Origin: Alphaproteobacteria bacterium
GTDB taxonomy: Bacteria > Pseudomonadota > Alphaproteobacteria > SMXQ01
Length of the DNA: 60,208 nucleotides
Assembly (NCBI GenBank): GCA_009380075.1
Contig: WHSO01000015.1
Coordinates: 1 to 60,208, forward strand
Reading direction: 5' to 3'
The position numbers and the translations under genes are program-made. Of this stretch, positions 17,758 through 28,980 are shown in pieces. The notes beneath the pieces are model-generated. The model saw nothing but the letters and a program-made list of their open reading frames with translations, was not told where the DNA came from and did no database searches. Position 1 is the first letter of the stretch; the number at the start of each line of letters is the position of its first letter.

Positions 17758-20700
17758 TCATGCAGGACCAGTGGCAGTTCTGGATCGACCGGGGCGGCAC
17801 GTTCACCGACGTGATCGGGCGCGATCCTTCCGGCGGCCTGGTGACCCACAAGCTGCTGTCCGACAACCCCGGCCACTACGAGGATGCGGCGGTGGAGGGC
17901 ATCCGCCGCGCGCTCGGCCTCAGACCGGCCGAGCCGATCCCGCCGGCGCGGATCGGTTCGGTCCGGATGGGCACTACCGTCGCGACCAATGCGCTGCTCG
18001 AGCGGCGCGGCGCGCGCACCGTGCTGGTGACGACCGCGGGCTTCGGCGACTGCCTGCGTATCGGCACCCAGGCGCGGCCGGACCTGTTCGCCCTCGACAT
18101 CCGGCTACCGGAAATGTTGTACGAACGGGTGATCGAGGTGCCGGGCCGCATCCGGGCCGACGGGACCGAGATCGTGGCGCTCGACGAAGCCGCCGCGCGT
18201 GCCGGCCTCGAGGCGGCCTACGCCGACGGCATCCGGGCCTGCGCCGTGGTCTTCATGCACGCCTGGCGCTTTCCCGATCACGAACGCCGCATCGCCGGGA
18301 TCGCCCGCACCATCGGCTTCACCCAGATCTCCCTGTCTCATGAAGCGAGCCCGTTGATGCGCTTGGTGCCGCGGGGCGATACCACCGTGGCCGACGCCTA
18401 TCTGTCGCCCGGGCTCCGCGCCTATGTCGACCGCCTCGCCGGCGCGCTGGGCGGCGCGCGGCTGATGTTCATGCGGTCCTCGGGCGGGCTGACCGAGGCG
18501 GCCCGATTCCATGGCCGCGACGCGATCCTGTCGGGCCCCGCCGGGGGTATCGTCGGCGCGGTGGCGACGGCGCTCGGCGCCGGCCTGGGGCGGATCATCA
18601 CCTTCGATATGGGCGGCACGTCCACCGATGTCGCCCATTACGATTCGCGCCAACTCGACGGCGCCTATGAACGGGCGTTCGAGACCGAAGTCGGCGGCGT
18701 GCGTCTGCGTGCCCCGATGATGAAGATTCATACCGTCGCCGCCGGCGGCGGCTCGATCCTGCGGTTCGAGGCCGGACGCTTCCAGGTCGGGCCGGCCTCG
18801 GCCGGGGCCGATCCGGGCCCCGCCTGCTACCGCAAGGGCGGGCCGGCGACGGTGACGGACGCCAACGTCGTGCTCGGGCGCATCCTGCCCGCGTATTTTC
18901 CGGCCCAGTTCGGTCCCCGCGCCGACCAGCCCCTCGACGTCGCGGCGTCGCGGCGGGTGCTCGGCGAGATCGCCACCCAGGTTGCCGCGGAGACCGGCCG
19001 CGCCATGACGGTGGAGGAAGCGGCCGAGGGCTTCCTCGGCATCGCCGTCGACAACATGGCGGCGGCCATCAAGAAGATTTCCATTGCCCGCGGTCACGAC
19101 GTGACCGGCTACGCCCTGGTGTCGTTCGGCGGCGCCGGCGGTCAGCACGCCTGCCGGGTGGCCGACGTGCTGGGCATGTCCCGCGTGTTCATCCATCCGC
19201 TGGCCGGCATGCTGTCGGCGCTCGGCATGGGGCTGGCCGACCTGATCGAGCTGCGTGAAGCGGCGGTGGAAAAGGAACTCACGCTTGACCTCGTCCCCGA
19301 ACTGGAGGATCGCCTGGCCGCGCTCGAGAAGGAGGCGACGGCGGTGCTGGTGTCCCAGGGCATCGGTGCGGACGATATCACCGTGGCCCATCGCGTCGCC
19401 GTGCGCTACCGCGGCACCGATACGCCGCTTCTCGTGGGCATGGGGCCCTTCGATGCGGTCACGGATGCGTTTGCCCAGGCCCATGACGACCGTTTCGGAT
19501 TCGTGATGGAGGACACCCCGCTCATCGTCGAGGCGATTGCCGTCGAGGCGATCGGCCGGGCGGCCGACGACGACCCGTCGCACGCGCCTGCGGGCGCCTC
19601 CGCAGCCCTAGTCGGGTCGGCGACGATGACCGTCGCGGGAAAGCCCGTGACCGTTCCAGTGCACGACCGCGCCCGGCTCGCCGCCGGGCGGCCGATCGAC
19701 GGGCCGGCCATCATTGTCGAGGACGGCGCCACCACTGTGGTGGAGCCGGGCTGGCGAGCGAAAGCCTCGGCGCGGGGGCATCTGATGCTCACCCGCGGCG
19801 CCCGCGCCCGCGCCGCGCCGGCGGTTGGGACCAGGACCGATCCGGTCATGCTGGAAGTGTTTTCCAACCTGTTCATGTCCATTGCCGAGGAAATGGGGGT
19901 TTCCCTCGCCAACACCGCCCAGTCGGTGAACATCAAGGAGAGGCTCGATTTTTCCTGCGCCCTTTTCGACGGCGAGGGCGGTCTGGTCGCGAACGCCCCG
20001 CATGTGCCGGTCCACCTGGGCTCCATGGGTGACGCGGTCCGTTCCATCATCCGTTGCCGATCGAATGCCGACACCAGTCCCGAAAATGCCGCGATTGGAC
20101 CCCCGGGCGGCGAGGGCGGCACCCTGAGGGCGGTTCGACACGGCCTGTTCCCTGATCTGTCCGCGTCCGGCGGCGGCGGCCTCGCGCCGGGCCAGGTCTA
20201 TGTCCACAACGCACCCTATGACGGCGGCACCCATCTTCCCGATATCACGGTGATTCGCCCCATCTTCGCCTCGGAACTGGGGTCCACGGACCGTTCCGCA
20301 GGGGACGGGGGCAAGCCGCTCTTCTTTCTTGCCGCGCGCGGCCACCACGCCGATGTCGGCGGCACCCACCCGGGCTCGATGCCGCCCAAATCCACCTCGA
20401 TCGAGGAGGAAGGGGTGGTGTTCTCCGGCGAGCTTCTCGTCGCCGGCGGCCGGTTCCGCGAGGGAGTGCTCCGCGGCCATCTTGAGTCCGGGCGTTGGCC
20501 GGCGCGCAATCCCGACCAGAACGTCGCGGACCTTCGCGCCCAGATCGCCGCCTGCGCGCGGGGGGCTGAAGAGCTCTCCCGCATGGTCCACACCTTTGGC
20601 CTCGACGTGGTGCGGGCCTACATGAACCACGTCCGCGACAACGCCGAGGAGGCGGTGCGCCGGGTCATCGCGCGCCTGGACGACGGCGCCTTCACGGTCG

Positions 20701-21506
20701 AATCCGACGCCGGCGACCGCATCGCCGTCGCGCTCCGCGTCGATCGCGCCGCTCGCGCGGTGACCGTCGACTTCACCGGGACGTCCGGTCCCTCCGGGAC
20801 CAATTTCAACGCCCCCGGCGCAGTGGTCCGCGCCGCCGTGCTGTACGCCTTCCGCGCGCTGGTGACCGAACCGATACCCATGAACGAGGGCTGCATGCGG
20901 CCGATCACCATCATCGTGCCGCCCGGGTCCCTGCTCGACCCGCGCCCGCCCGCGGCGGTTGTCGCCGGAAATGTCGAAACCTCGCAACTGATCGTTGATG
21001 CCATCCTTGCCGCTGCCGGACGGCTCGCCGCCAGCCAGGGCACGATGAACAACGTCACCTTCGGTGACGACACGGCGCAGTATTACGAAACGCTGTGCGG
21101 CGGGACCGGCGCCGGGCCCGGCTTCGCCGGCCAGAGCGCGGTTCACAGCCACATGACCAATTCGCGCCTGACCGATCCGGAGGTGCTGGAATGGCGCTAC
21201 CCGGTGCTGGTCGAATCCTTCGCCATTCGCCGGGGCTCGGGCGGGGCGGGGCGTTGGCCGGGCGGCGACGGAGTCGCGCGCCGCATCCGTTTCCTGAAGC
21301 CGATGTCGGCAGCGGTGCTGTCGGGACGCCGGCGCACGCGCCCCTTCGGTCTCAATGGTGGTGGCGACGGCGCGGCGGGGGCCAATCGGGTGGAGCAGCC
21401 GGGCGGCTATACCATCGACCTCGGTCCCACGGCCGAGGTGGCCATGGCCGCCGGTGAGGTGCTGGTGATCGAGACGCCGGGCGGCGGGGGTTACGGCGCG
21501 CCCTGA
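17754..21506 (+). CDS. Hydantoinase/5-oxoprolinase, fused A and B subunits
   Basis: ATP-dependent cyclic amide hydrolase of 1,250 residues. The N-terminal half is HyuA-like, with [40 protein letters not shown] (ATP-binding actin-like fold) and the closing [10 protein letters not shown]. The C-terminal half is HyuB-like: [46 protein letters not shown] and the Gly-rich end [11 protein letters not shown]. The single-chain arrangement and length match 5-oxoprolinase (pyroglutamate to glutamate), but hydantoinases and related carboxylases share the fold, so the substrate is open. A less conserved stretch at about residues 775-825 ([28 protein letters not shown]) looks like an insertion. Confidence 0.9.
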   Translation: MIMQDQWQFWIDRGGTFTDVIGRDPSGGLVTHKLLSDNPGHYEDAAVEGIRRALGLRPAEPIPPARIGSVRMGTTVATNALLERRGARTVLVTTAGFGDCLRIGTQARPDLFALDIRLPEMLYERVIEVPGRIRADGTEIVALDEAAARAGLEAAYADGIRACAVVFMHAWRFPDHERRIAGIARTIGFTQISLSHEASPLMRLVPRGDTTVADAYLSPGLRAYVDRLAGALGGARLMFMRSSGGLTEAARFHGRDAILSGPAGGIVGAVATALGAGLGRIITFDMGGTSTDVAHYDSRQLDGAYERAFETEVGGVRLRAPMMKIHTVAAGGGSILRFEAGRFQVGPASAGADPGPACYRKGGPATVTDANVVLGRILPAYFPAQFGPRADQPLDVAASRRVLGEIATQVAAETGRAMTVEEAAEGFLGIAVDNMAAAIKKISIARGHDVTGYALVSFGGAGGQHACRVADVLGMSRVFIHPLAGMLSALGMGLADLIELREAAVEKELTLDLVPELEDRLAALEKEATAVLVSQGIGADDITVAHRVAVRYRGTDTPLLVGMGPFDAVTDAFAQAHDDRFGFVMEDTPLIVEAIAVEAIGRAADDDPSHAPAGASAALVGSATMTVAGKPVTVPVHDRARLAAGRPIDGPAIIVEDGATTVVEPGWRAKASARGHLMLTRGARARAAPAVGTRTDPVMLEVFSNLFMSIAEEMGVSLANTAQSVNIKERLDFSCALFDGEGGLVANAPHVPVHLGSMGDAVRSIIRCRSNADTSPENAAIGPPGGEGGTLRAVRHGLFPDLSASGGGGLAPGQVYVHNAPYDGGTHLPDITVIRPIFASELGSTDRSAGDGGKPLFFLAARGHHADVGGTHPGSMPPKSTSIEEEGVVFSGELLVAGGRFREGVLRGHLESGRWPARNPDQNVADLRAQIAACARGAEELSRMVHTFGLDVVRAYMNHVRDNAEEAVRRVIARLDDGAFTVESDAGDRIAVALRVDRAARAVTVDFTGTSGPSGTNFNAPGAVVRAAVLYAFRALVTEPIPMNEGCMRPITIIVPPGSLLDPRPPAAVVAGNVETSQLIVDAILAAAGRLAASQGTMNNVTFGDDTAQYYETLCGGTGAGPGFAGQSAVHSHMTNSRLTDPEVLEWRYPVLVESFAIRRGSGGAGRWPGGDGVARRIRFLKPMSAAVLSGRRRTRPFGLNGGGDGAAGANRVEQPGGYTIDLGPTAEVAMAAGEVLVIETPGGGGYGAP

Positions 21507-21644
21507 GCCCGACCGCGCGGGGACGTCGGCCGGGCCGGCATCACCGGCCGTACGGAAAAATCGGTTGAAATGTCGTCATGGGGCCGCACGTCGACCGGCG
21601 CGTGCCTGCAAAGGTGCGGCTACCGCACCGTGTGGCGTCGCCGC

Positions 21645-21872
21645 CTAACGGGCCTTTGGCGGGGCCGGCGTTTCCGGGTGGGTGTCTTCCCCCTCCCGTT
21701 GTTCCAGCTTCTTGCCGTCGAGCGCGCGTTCCGCCTGGTCGTCGGCGTGCCGATCGGTGGCCTTGTCCGCGCCCGTGCGCCCGAAGCGGGCACGGTTATC
21801 GCGCGCGGTACGCCGTTCCGTCGCCCGTTGGCGTTCCTTGCGAAACTTGTTCAGGTTGATGATGTCGCCCAT
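21645..21872 (-). CDS. DUF4169 family protein
   Basis: 75-residue, highly charged protein starting MGDIINLNKFRKERQRATER, with NRARFGRTGADKATDR and a LDGKKLE motif. This is the DUF4169 pattern: an N-terminal MG(D/E)xxNLxxxRK followed by an Arg/Lys-rich helix. Function is unknown. In alphaproteobacteria such genes commonly sit beside a ribbon-helix-helix protein, class I fumarase and sspB. Here that group continues on the same strand from 25.5 kb, but a large + strand AsmA-like gene intervenes. The tail (EDTHPETPAPP) is probably disordered. Confidence 0.85.
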   Translation of the reverse strand: MGDIINLNKFRKERQRATERRTARDNRARFGRTGADKATDRHADDQAERALDGKKLEQREGEDTHPETPAPPKAR

Positions 21873-22129
21873 GCCACGGTTTCCTGGTACGTCCTACTGA
21901 TACGTTTACGACTGTGGCTTGTACGATCCGTTGCCTCTCAGTCCGTCGGACGGTGAACCGGTACTACCATCATGCCGCCACATTTCGTAGTCTAGATTAA
22001 GGCAAATATTTCTACCCGCCGCAAGCCCCCGCAGGCCGCCATCGGGTGTCGCGGTGTGTGCCGTGGCACAAAAATGACAACAACCGGGCGAAACGACTCT
22101 CGGGCCATGCAACAGACGGGACCGTGTCC

Positions 22130-25100
22130 GTGAAAAAGATTCTGATCGGCGTCTTCGCCATCACCGTCATTGCCGTGGCCGGGGCCCTCGTTGCGCCCAG
22201 CTTCATCGACTGGAACGCCTATCGCAGCGAGATTGCGACCGAGGTCCGCAAGGCGACGGGACGCAAGCTCACCATCGACGGCGCCATCGATGTCGCCTTG
22301 CTGCCGGTGCCGAGGCTTTCCGTCGCCAAGGTCAGGCTCGCCAATCTCGACGGTGCGCATGCGCCCGACATGGCGCGGTTCGACGCGCTCGACGTACGCA
22401 TCGCCCTGTGGCCGCTGCTGTCGGGCAAGGTGGAGGTCAGTTCCGTCGAACTGCGCGGCGCCGATATCGAGCTCGAGGCGCTGACCGACGGCCGGGTCAA
22501 CTGGGATTTCAGAACCGCACGCAAGGGGGAATCCGGAACGCCCTCGTCCGGCGGTGGAGAGGGTGTCGCCAATGCGGTGCGCCTAGACCAGGTGGTGATC
22601 TCGCGCGGGCGGTTGAGCTACCGCGATTCGCGCAAGAACACGATCGAGCGGATCGAGGCGATCGATGCCCGTCTCGCGGCCGATACCCTGGCGGGGCCGT
22701 TTGTGTTGCGCGGCCGCGCCAACCTGCGCGGCGTTCCGATGGCGGTGGAGGCACGCCTCGGCCGGCTGAGCGACGGGCACCCGACCCCCCTTACGGCAAC
22801 GCTGGAACTGACGGGGGCGCGAACGAAAGCCGATATCACCGGCCGGATCACGACCGGCGCCGAGCCGCGCGCCGACCTCACGATCCAGGCGGCAGGCGAC
22901 GATCTTGCCGCGACCATCGGCGCGCTCACGGGCGGGGGCGCGGGGCCCCGCCTGCTCGCGCGCAAGTTCAGTCTCGAAGCCTCGGTCGCCGGCGATTCGC
23001 GGGCGGTCGCAGTCAACAACCTGGCGCTCGTCATCAACGACACCCGGGTTACAGGCGCGGTCAACGCGCGGCTGGGCACCGTGCCGCAGGTGGACGCGAC
23101 CTTCGCCGTCAACACGATGAACCTCGACAACTGGCTCACCGCTGCGGCCGCGTCCGGTACGTCCGCTCGAACGCCCGCGGACGGCGGCACCGGGCAGGGT
23201 GCGCCGGGGCCCGCGACCGGCGCCGGTCCGGGCGGTTTCGTGCTGCCGGACGATGTGCGCGTCGCGTTCAATGGGCGCATCGGCGGCGTCACCTACCGCA
23301 AGGGCGTCGTTCGCGACGTCGTGGTGCAGGGCGGGATGGAGCGCGGCGTGGTGAACGTCAGCCGTTTTGCCGCCGTGCTGCCGGGCGGGACGGACGTGAC
23401 GGGATCGGGCCGTTTCTCGACACCGAAGGGCGTCCCGCGATTCGACGGGCGGATCGACGCCAGCACCGCCGATCTGCGCGTACTGCTCGACTGGGCCGGT
23501 ATCGATCACCGCGCCATCGCCGCGGACCGGCTGCACAAGGCGTCGTTACGCGCTGGTCTCGGCTATGGCCCCGAGCGCCTGGATCTTCGCGACATCGACC
23601 TGCGCTTCGATTCGACGCGCATCGGCGGCGGCGTGGTCATCGCGCTGCGCGAGCGCATCGGGTTGGGTGCCACGATCGTCGTCGATAGCCTGAACCTCGA
23701 CGCCTACACGGCGGCGCCGGTCAAGGGGGCACCCGTGGCCAAGCCTCCCAAATCGGGCAAGGGCCAATCCGCTGGCACGGGCGACGGCGGGCTTTCCGCC
23801 TTCGACGCCAATGTCCGCCTCCGCGTCGGGCAGCTCACGGCGCAGGGCATGGCGCTCAAGGGCCTGACGCTCGACGGCTCGCTGATCCGGGGCAATCTTA
23901 CCGTCACGTCGCTCAAGGTCGCCGATTTGGCCGGCGGTAAGCTCGAGGTCTCGGGGAAGATTACCGGACTTGACCGGGCGCCGATCCCGGACCTCCGCTT
24001 TTCGCTCTCGACCGGCGCGCCCGACAAGCTGCTGGCGCTCGCCGGACTGTCCACCTCCGTCCCCGCGGCCAAGCTCCGGCCCTTCGCGCTGGACGGCGCC
24101 TTCAAGTCCGAGGCCCGCACGACCCGGCTCGACGCGAAGATGTCGGCGGGCGCGCTGCGCGTCGGGCTCAAGGGCACCGTTGCCGACCTCGCCACCGCGC
24201 CGCGCGTCGGCCTCGCTCTCGATGCGTCGCATCCTAACTACGTCGAGTTCGTCCGCCTGTTCCTGCCCGATTTCACCCCGCGCGTCGACGGCAAGGGGCC
24301 GTTCTCGTTGGCGGCCAGGGCCGAGGGGGCGGGCCTCGATGTCCGGCTCACCAGTGTCGCCGCCCGTTTCGGCACGGCGCAGGTGACCGGCGATGCGACG
24401 CTGGCCCTGGCGGCGGTGCGGCCCAAGCTCACTGCGAACTTTAAGGCGGGCGCCATCATCGCCGAACATTTCATCCCCGATTCCGTCGATGTTGCGCCCG
24501 AACGCGCCGGCGCACCCGGCAAGCCCGTCGCCGCGCCGTCGGGTTCGCCATGGTCGGACGTGCCGCTCGACCTCGATGCGCTGCGCGGATTCGATGCCGA
24601 TGTAAAGATCGAGGGCAAGACGCTCGATTGGCGGGCCTGGCGGGTGAACGAGCCGCGCATCGAACTCAACCTGGCCGACGGGCGTTTCGACCTGCGCCGG
24701 GTCTCGGGCAAGACCGTGGGCGGCACCTTCCTTGCCAAGGGCGGCCTCGCGGCACCGGTGAAGAAGGGCGGCGCGGCGGAGCTCAAGGCCGACATCGACA
24801 TCTCCCGCGCCGATCTCGCCAAGGCGATGTTCAACGCAACCGACCTCGACCTCGCCAAGGGAACGGTGACGTTCAGGATGAACCTCGCGGGCAAGGGCGT
24901 GTCGAGCCGGGCGCTGGTGTCGTCGCTGGCGGGTGCCGGCAACCTGGAAGCGGTGAACGGCGCGATCTCCGGCTTTGATCTCGGCCGCGTCAACGAACGG
25001 CTCAAGAACCTCAATCAGCCGACCGCCTTCCTCGGGCTGCTGCAGGCGGCGATGTCGGGGGGAACGACGACGTTCTCGAAATTCGGCGGCACCTTCCGCA

Positions 25101-25477
25101 TCGAAAAGGGCGTGCTTCGCTCCGACGACATCGTGCTCGTCGCCGATGGCGGCAGCGGCCAGGGAACGCTCGTCGCCGACCTGCCGAAATGGCAGATCAA
25201 TGCCGATAGCATGTTCCGCCTGTCAGGCCACAAGGACGCGCCGCCGTTCCGCATGGCGCTCAAGGGGCCGCTCGACCAGCCGCGGCGTGTCTTCAACGTG
25301 AACGAGTTGCAGGCGTGGATGGTGAGCAAGGGCGCCGGCGCGCTGATCGAGCAGCTCACAAAGAAGAAAAAGCCGCAGGACCAGGGCGGTACGGCGCCGT
25401 CGACCCAGTCGCAACCGGCCCAGCCCAAGCCCGAAGAATTCATCCGCGACATCTTCGAACTGTTAAAGAAGAAATAG
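22130..25477 (+). CDS. AsmA family envelope protein
   Basis: About 1,115 residues, anchored by one N-terminal membrane segment (KKILIGVFAITVIAVAGALV), then APSFIDWNAYRSEIATEVRKATGRKLTIDG, the classic AsmA start. The bulk is repeated beta-rich segments of the AsmA/TamB/VPS13-like bridge type, and the C-terminal AsmA_2 region has MNLAGKGVSSRALVSSLAGAGN and GRVNERLKNLN. AsmA-like proteins are implicated in phospholipid movement between membranes. The longer frame starts 84 nt earlier, but the family N-terminus favours GTG at 22130 (or the GTG two codons before). Low-complexity linkers occur near residues 350-375 (TSARTPADGGTGQGAPGP) and at the C-terminus. Confidence 0.88.
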   Translation: MKKILIGVFAITVIAVAGALVAPSFIDWNAYRSEIATEVRKATGRKLTIDGAIDVALLPVPRLSVAKVRLANLDGAHAPDMARFDALDVRIALWPLLSGKVEVSSVELRGADIELEALTDGRVNWDFRTARKGESGTPSSGGGEGVANAVRLDQVVISRGRLSYRDSRKNTIERIEAIDARLAADTLAGPFVLRGRANLRGVPMAVEARLGRLSDGHPTPLTATLELTGARTKADITGRITTGAEPRADLTIQAAGDDLAATIGALTGGGAGPRLLARKFSLEASVAGDSRAVAVNNLALVINDTRVTGAVNARLGTVPQVDATFAVNTMNLDNWLTAAAASGTSARTPADGGTGQGAPGPATGAGPGGFVLPDDVRVAFNGRIGGVTYRKGVVRDVVVQGGMERGVVNVSRFAAVLPGGTDVTGSGRFSTPKGVPRFDGRIDASTADLRVLLDWAGIDHRAIAADRLHKASLRAGLGYGPERLDLRDIDLRFDSTRIGGGVVIALRERIGLGATIVVDSLNLDAYTAAPVKGAPVAKPPKSGKGQSAGTGDGGLSAFDANVRLRVGQLTAQGMALKGLTLDGSLIRGNLTVTSLKVADLAGGKLEVSGKITGLDRAPIPDLRFSLSTGAPDKLLALAGLSTSVPAAKLRPFALDGAFKSEARTTRLDAKMSAGALRVGLKGTVADLATAPRVGLALDASHPNYVEFVRLFLPDFTPRVDGKGPFSLAARAEGAGLDVRLTSVAARFGTAQVTGDATLALAAVRPKLTANFKAGAIIAEHFIPDSVDVAPERAGAPGKPVAAPSGSPWSDVPLDLDALRGFDADVKIEGKTLDWRAWRVNEPRIELNLADGRFDLRRVSGKTVGGTFLAKGGLAAPVKKGGAAELKADIDISRADLAKAMFNATDLDLAKGTVTFRMNLAGKGVSSRALVSSLAGAGNLEAVNGAISGFDLGRVNERLKNLNQPTAFLGLLQAAMSGGTTTFSKFGGTFRIEKGVLRSDDIVLVADGGSGQGTLVADLPKWQINADSMFRLSGHKDAPPFRMALKGPLDQPRRVFNVNELQAWMVSKGAGALIEQLTKKKKPQDQGGTAPSTQSQPAQPKPEEFIRDIFELLKKK

Positions 25478-25486
25478 CCGGTCCGT

Positions 25487-25717
25487 TCAGCGCGCGGCGC
25501 AGGCCTTGATCTCGGCCAGCACGAACAGGCGCAGGGCGCTCGAAAGACTGGGCGGCGGGTCGTCGCGGGTGCGCGCTTCGTCCACTTGGGCGACGAGCCG
25601 CGCCACGCTGCAGCCACGCTCGCGCGCGATGCGGCGGATCTCCTCCCAGAATTCGTCCTCGATGGCGACCGAGGTGCGGTGGCCGTCCAGCGTCAGGGAG
25701 TGGCGGCGCAGCGTCAT
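25487..25717 (-). CDS. Ribbon-helix-helix domain protein
   Basis: 76-residue protein starting MTLRRHSLTLDGHRTSVAIE. The pattern beta strand (HRTSVAIEDEFWEEI), helix, turn, helix (SVARLVAQVDEAR, SSALRLFVLAEI) is that of the RHH_4 family, small dimeric proteins presumed to bind DNA. Its ATG overlaps the stop of the TfoX-like gene by 4 nt, so it is translated from the same message. It ends tail-to-tail with the AsmA-like gene, 9 nt away. Targets are unknown. Confidence 0.85.
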   Translation of the reverse strand: MTLRRHSLTLDGHRTSVAIEDEFWEEIRRIARERGCSVARLVAQVDEARTRDDPPPSLSSALRLFVLAEIKACAAR

Positions 25718-26109
25718 CGCCCGTACCTCCCGCCTGCCGGCTCCGGTTTCGAACGGCGCCTGGCGCGGCCGGCAACGGATCTTTTCGCCTTCCGCGCCGC
25801 GGCGACGGCGAGCTCGGCCCAAGGCAGGAAGGCATCACCATCGTCCAGTCCGCCCGGGGGCAGGGTCCAGAACGACAGGCGCACGCGGCGGCCCCCGCGC
25901 ATATAGGTGAAGGGGGCGGCGCCGGCGGCCTCGAAGCGCGGCCGTGTCGTCGCATCGGTCTTGAGGTAGAGCGTTCCGCCGCTGACGATGGCGAACATGG
26001 CGCCGTCGAGGTAAAGCCCGTGGCCGCCGAACATGCGCCGCGCCATAACGTCGCCGAGCGGCAGCGCCAGCGCGGTCGCGCGCGCGACGATCCCGGCGTC
26101 CACCGTCAT
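25714..26109 (-). CDS. TfoX N-terminal domain protein
   Basis: 131 residues. The core MARRMFGGHGLYLDGAMFAI followed by LYLKTD and FTYMRGGRRVRLSFWTLP is the TfoX_N pattern (family PF04993), named after the competence regulator TfoX/Sxy, although most stand-alone members have no proven role. The C-terminal 25 residues are basic (ARKAKRSVAGRARRRSK) and may be disordered. Both ends are coupled by 4-nt ATGA overlaps: upstream with a short frame that may be a hydrolase remnant, downstream with the ribbon-helix-helix gene. Confidence 0.85.
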   Translation of the reverse strand: MTVDAGIVARATALALPLGDVMARRMFGGHGLYLDGAMFAIVSGGTLYLKTDATTRPRFEAAGAAPFTYMRGGRRVRLSFWTLPPGGLDDGDAFLPWAELAVAAARKAKRSVAGRARRRSKPEPAGGRYGR

Positions 26110-26280
26110 GGCGCGAGCTCGTTCATGAAGGCGACCGCCACGGCAACCGCTTTCGGGAGGTTCTCCCCTGCGGTGCGGCACGACGCCTTGCATGGCCTGA
26201 ATAAATGATCACTGTCGGGGAGGTAATGAACCCGCAAGGCCACCGTCAGCGGCGAGCGCGCCGATCCGTCGAAGATCAAC

Positions 26281-26306
<26 letters not shown>
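26106..26306 (-). pseudogene. Short ORF, possible C-terminal remnant of an alpha/beta hydrolase
   Basis: A 66-residue frame whose first codons overlap the fumarase 3' end and whose stop overlaps the TfoX-like ATG by 4 nt, as a genuine operon member would. The part HYLPDSDHLFRP resembles the strand-loop around the catalytic His of alpha/beta hydrolases (pattern LPxSxHxF), and the helix GENLPKAVAVAVAFMNELAP resembles the final helix of that fold. If so, the catalytic Ser and Asp parts are gone. It could instead be a small intact gene of unknown function or a chance frame. I did not recognise a full-length relative. Confidence 0.35.
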
Positions 26307-27933
<1,627 letters not shown>

Positions 27934-27975
27934 GATCTCCGTTTCCGTGGTCGGCCATAGGCCAGCGAAGGCGGC

Positions 27976-28479
27976 TTACTTCTTGCTGCGGAACTGGTCC
28001 AGCGACACGATCTTCCTGCCGGCAGCGCCAGCGGGGGAACGGAGCCGGGCGCCGCGCGTGGGGGAGTCCGGTATCTTGCCCGTGGCGGCAGAGGCGGTCT
28101 TCCGCGTATCGCCTGCGGTCCCGAAGGTGAGGCCGAACTTGGCCTCGGGATCGGCGAAGGCGGTCAGCGCGGCGAGCGGCACATAGAGCCGCTCGCGCTT
28201 GCCGGAGAAGGACAGTTCGATGGCGAAGGCGTCCTCGTAAGCGACCAGGTTCCAGAACTGGTGCTGGACCACGATGGTCATTTCTCGCGGATACAGCGCC
28301 CTGAGGCGCGCTGCCATTTCGACGCCGGGGGCGTCGGTGCGGAAGGTGACGTAGAAATGATGCTTGCCGGGAAGGCCCTGGGTCGCCACCGCCCGCAGCG
28401 CGTCGCGCGCGACGCCGCGCATGGCGTCTTCCACCATCCTGTCGTAGTCGAAGCCGGTGTTATTCGATTTGCCGCTCAC
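27976..28479 (-). CDS. sspB: SspB-family ClpXP adaptor
   Basis: Adaptor that recognises the ssrA tag and delivers stalled-ribosome products to ClpXP. About 167 residues. The substrate-binding domain includes KHHFYVTFRTDAPGV, YPREMTIVVQHQFWNLVAYEDAFAIELSFSG and the YVPLAALTAFADPEAKFGL tail of the fold. A Pro/Ser/Gly-rich linker then leads to the short C-terminal end KIVSLDQFRSKK, the expected ClpX-docking peptide. I chose the GTG giving (M)SGKSNNTGFDYDRM; an ATG 14 codons later is possible. It lies directly downstream of the tmRNA gene on the same strand, so tag source and tag adaptor are neighbours. Confidence 0.88.
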   Translation of the reverse strand: MSGKSNNTGFDYDRMVEDAMRGVARDALRAVATQGLPGKHHFYVTFRTDAPGVEMAARLRALYPREMTIVVQHQFWNLVAYEDAFAIELSFSGKRERLYVPLAALTAFADPEAKFGLTFGTAGDTRKTASAATGKIPDSPTRGARLRSPAGAAGRKIVSLDQFRSKK

Positions 28480-28574
28480 GTCCCTGCACCTTGCCCTGTT
28501 GGTTCGCGCCAATATACATCCCTGCCCGCTGCCCGTCATCAGCGCGGGATGGTAAACGACACGGGAGCCACGGG

Positions 28575-28610
28575 AAAACGGTGGGGGGCTTCTGTTGCCC
28601 GGCGCCCCCC
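28575..28610 (-). terminator. Probable terminator of the tmRNA gene
   Basis: A 7-bp G/C stem (28583-28589 with 28604-28610) with a 14-nt loop is followed on the minus strand by ACCG and four T residues. It lies about 20 nt beyond the tag stop codon helix, where the permuted tmRNA transcript would be expected to end. The T run is short, so it is only moderately convincing. Confidence 0.5.
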
Positions 28611-28854
28611 GGGCCGCGCTTGCTTAGTTAAGCAGCGAGTGCGTACTCGTTGTCGTTCGCACTTAGAGTTTGACCCGATAACGGCGGTATCATGCCGGGC
28701 AAAAATCCTACCTTTACCACGCGCGTCGATCCTGGTTCGCCCCCAAGGCAGGCCCTCATGGGCCGGATGGGAAGTGGTGGAGGCGCCGGGTACTGCCCCC
28801 GGGTCCGCAACGCTTATTCCATAGGACGTTTATCGCCATAGCCGCCGAGGCGGC
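28611..28854 (-). ncRNA. ssrA: tmRNA, circularly permuted two-piece form
   Basis: Rescues stalled ribosomes as tRNA-Ala mimic and short mRNA. Order on the minus strand is permuted. First comes the acceptor piece, with a T arm (stems CCGGG/CCCGG around a 7-nt loop) and CGCCTCCACCA ending at 28775. A segment of about 30 nt, removed during maturation, follows. Then the coding piece starts with GGGGGCG at 28744. The two acceptor strands form seven pairs including a third-position G-U, the AlaRS identity element. AACCAGGATCGACG follows as the D-arm analogue. The tag reads ANDNEYALAA (28660 to stop TAA at 28628), then a small GCTTA/TAAGC hairpin. Exact 5' and 3' ends of the precursor are estimates. 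Confidence 0.93.
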
Positions 28855-28860
28855 AGTGGA

Positions 28861-28889
28861 AATATAAGGACTGGGGCGCCCGATGGGAA
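28861..28889 (-). promoter_or_regulatory. Probable promoter of ssrA
   Basis: On the minus strand TATATT (28861-28866) is a good -10 box and TTCCCA (28884-28889), 17 nt upstream, a partial -35. Start would be near 28854. The site lies in the gap between ssrA and the divergent thyX. Confidence 0.5.
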
Positions 28890-28980
28890 GGGGCGATGGG
28901 CACGCTTCCCCTTGGTCCCGTAAAGCCTTAGAGTGCGGAAAGATCGAGAAAAAACCCCGGAAACCGCCGTTTTCCCACCG

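Noticed and set aside
21533-21549. GGCCGG/CCGGCC hairpin after the oxoprolinase gene
   Set aside because: Only six pairs and no T tract; too weak to call a terminator in DNA of this composition.
28628-28810. 60-codon minus-strand frame ending in ANDNEYALAA
   Set aside because: The end is the tmRNA tag; the rest of the frame is the tRNA-like and spacer part of ssrA, not a protein gene.
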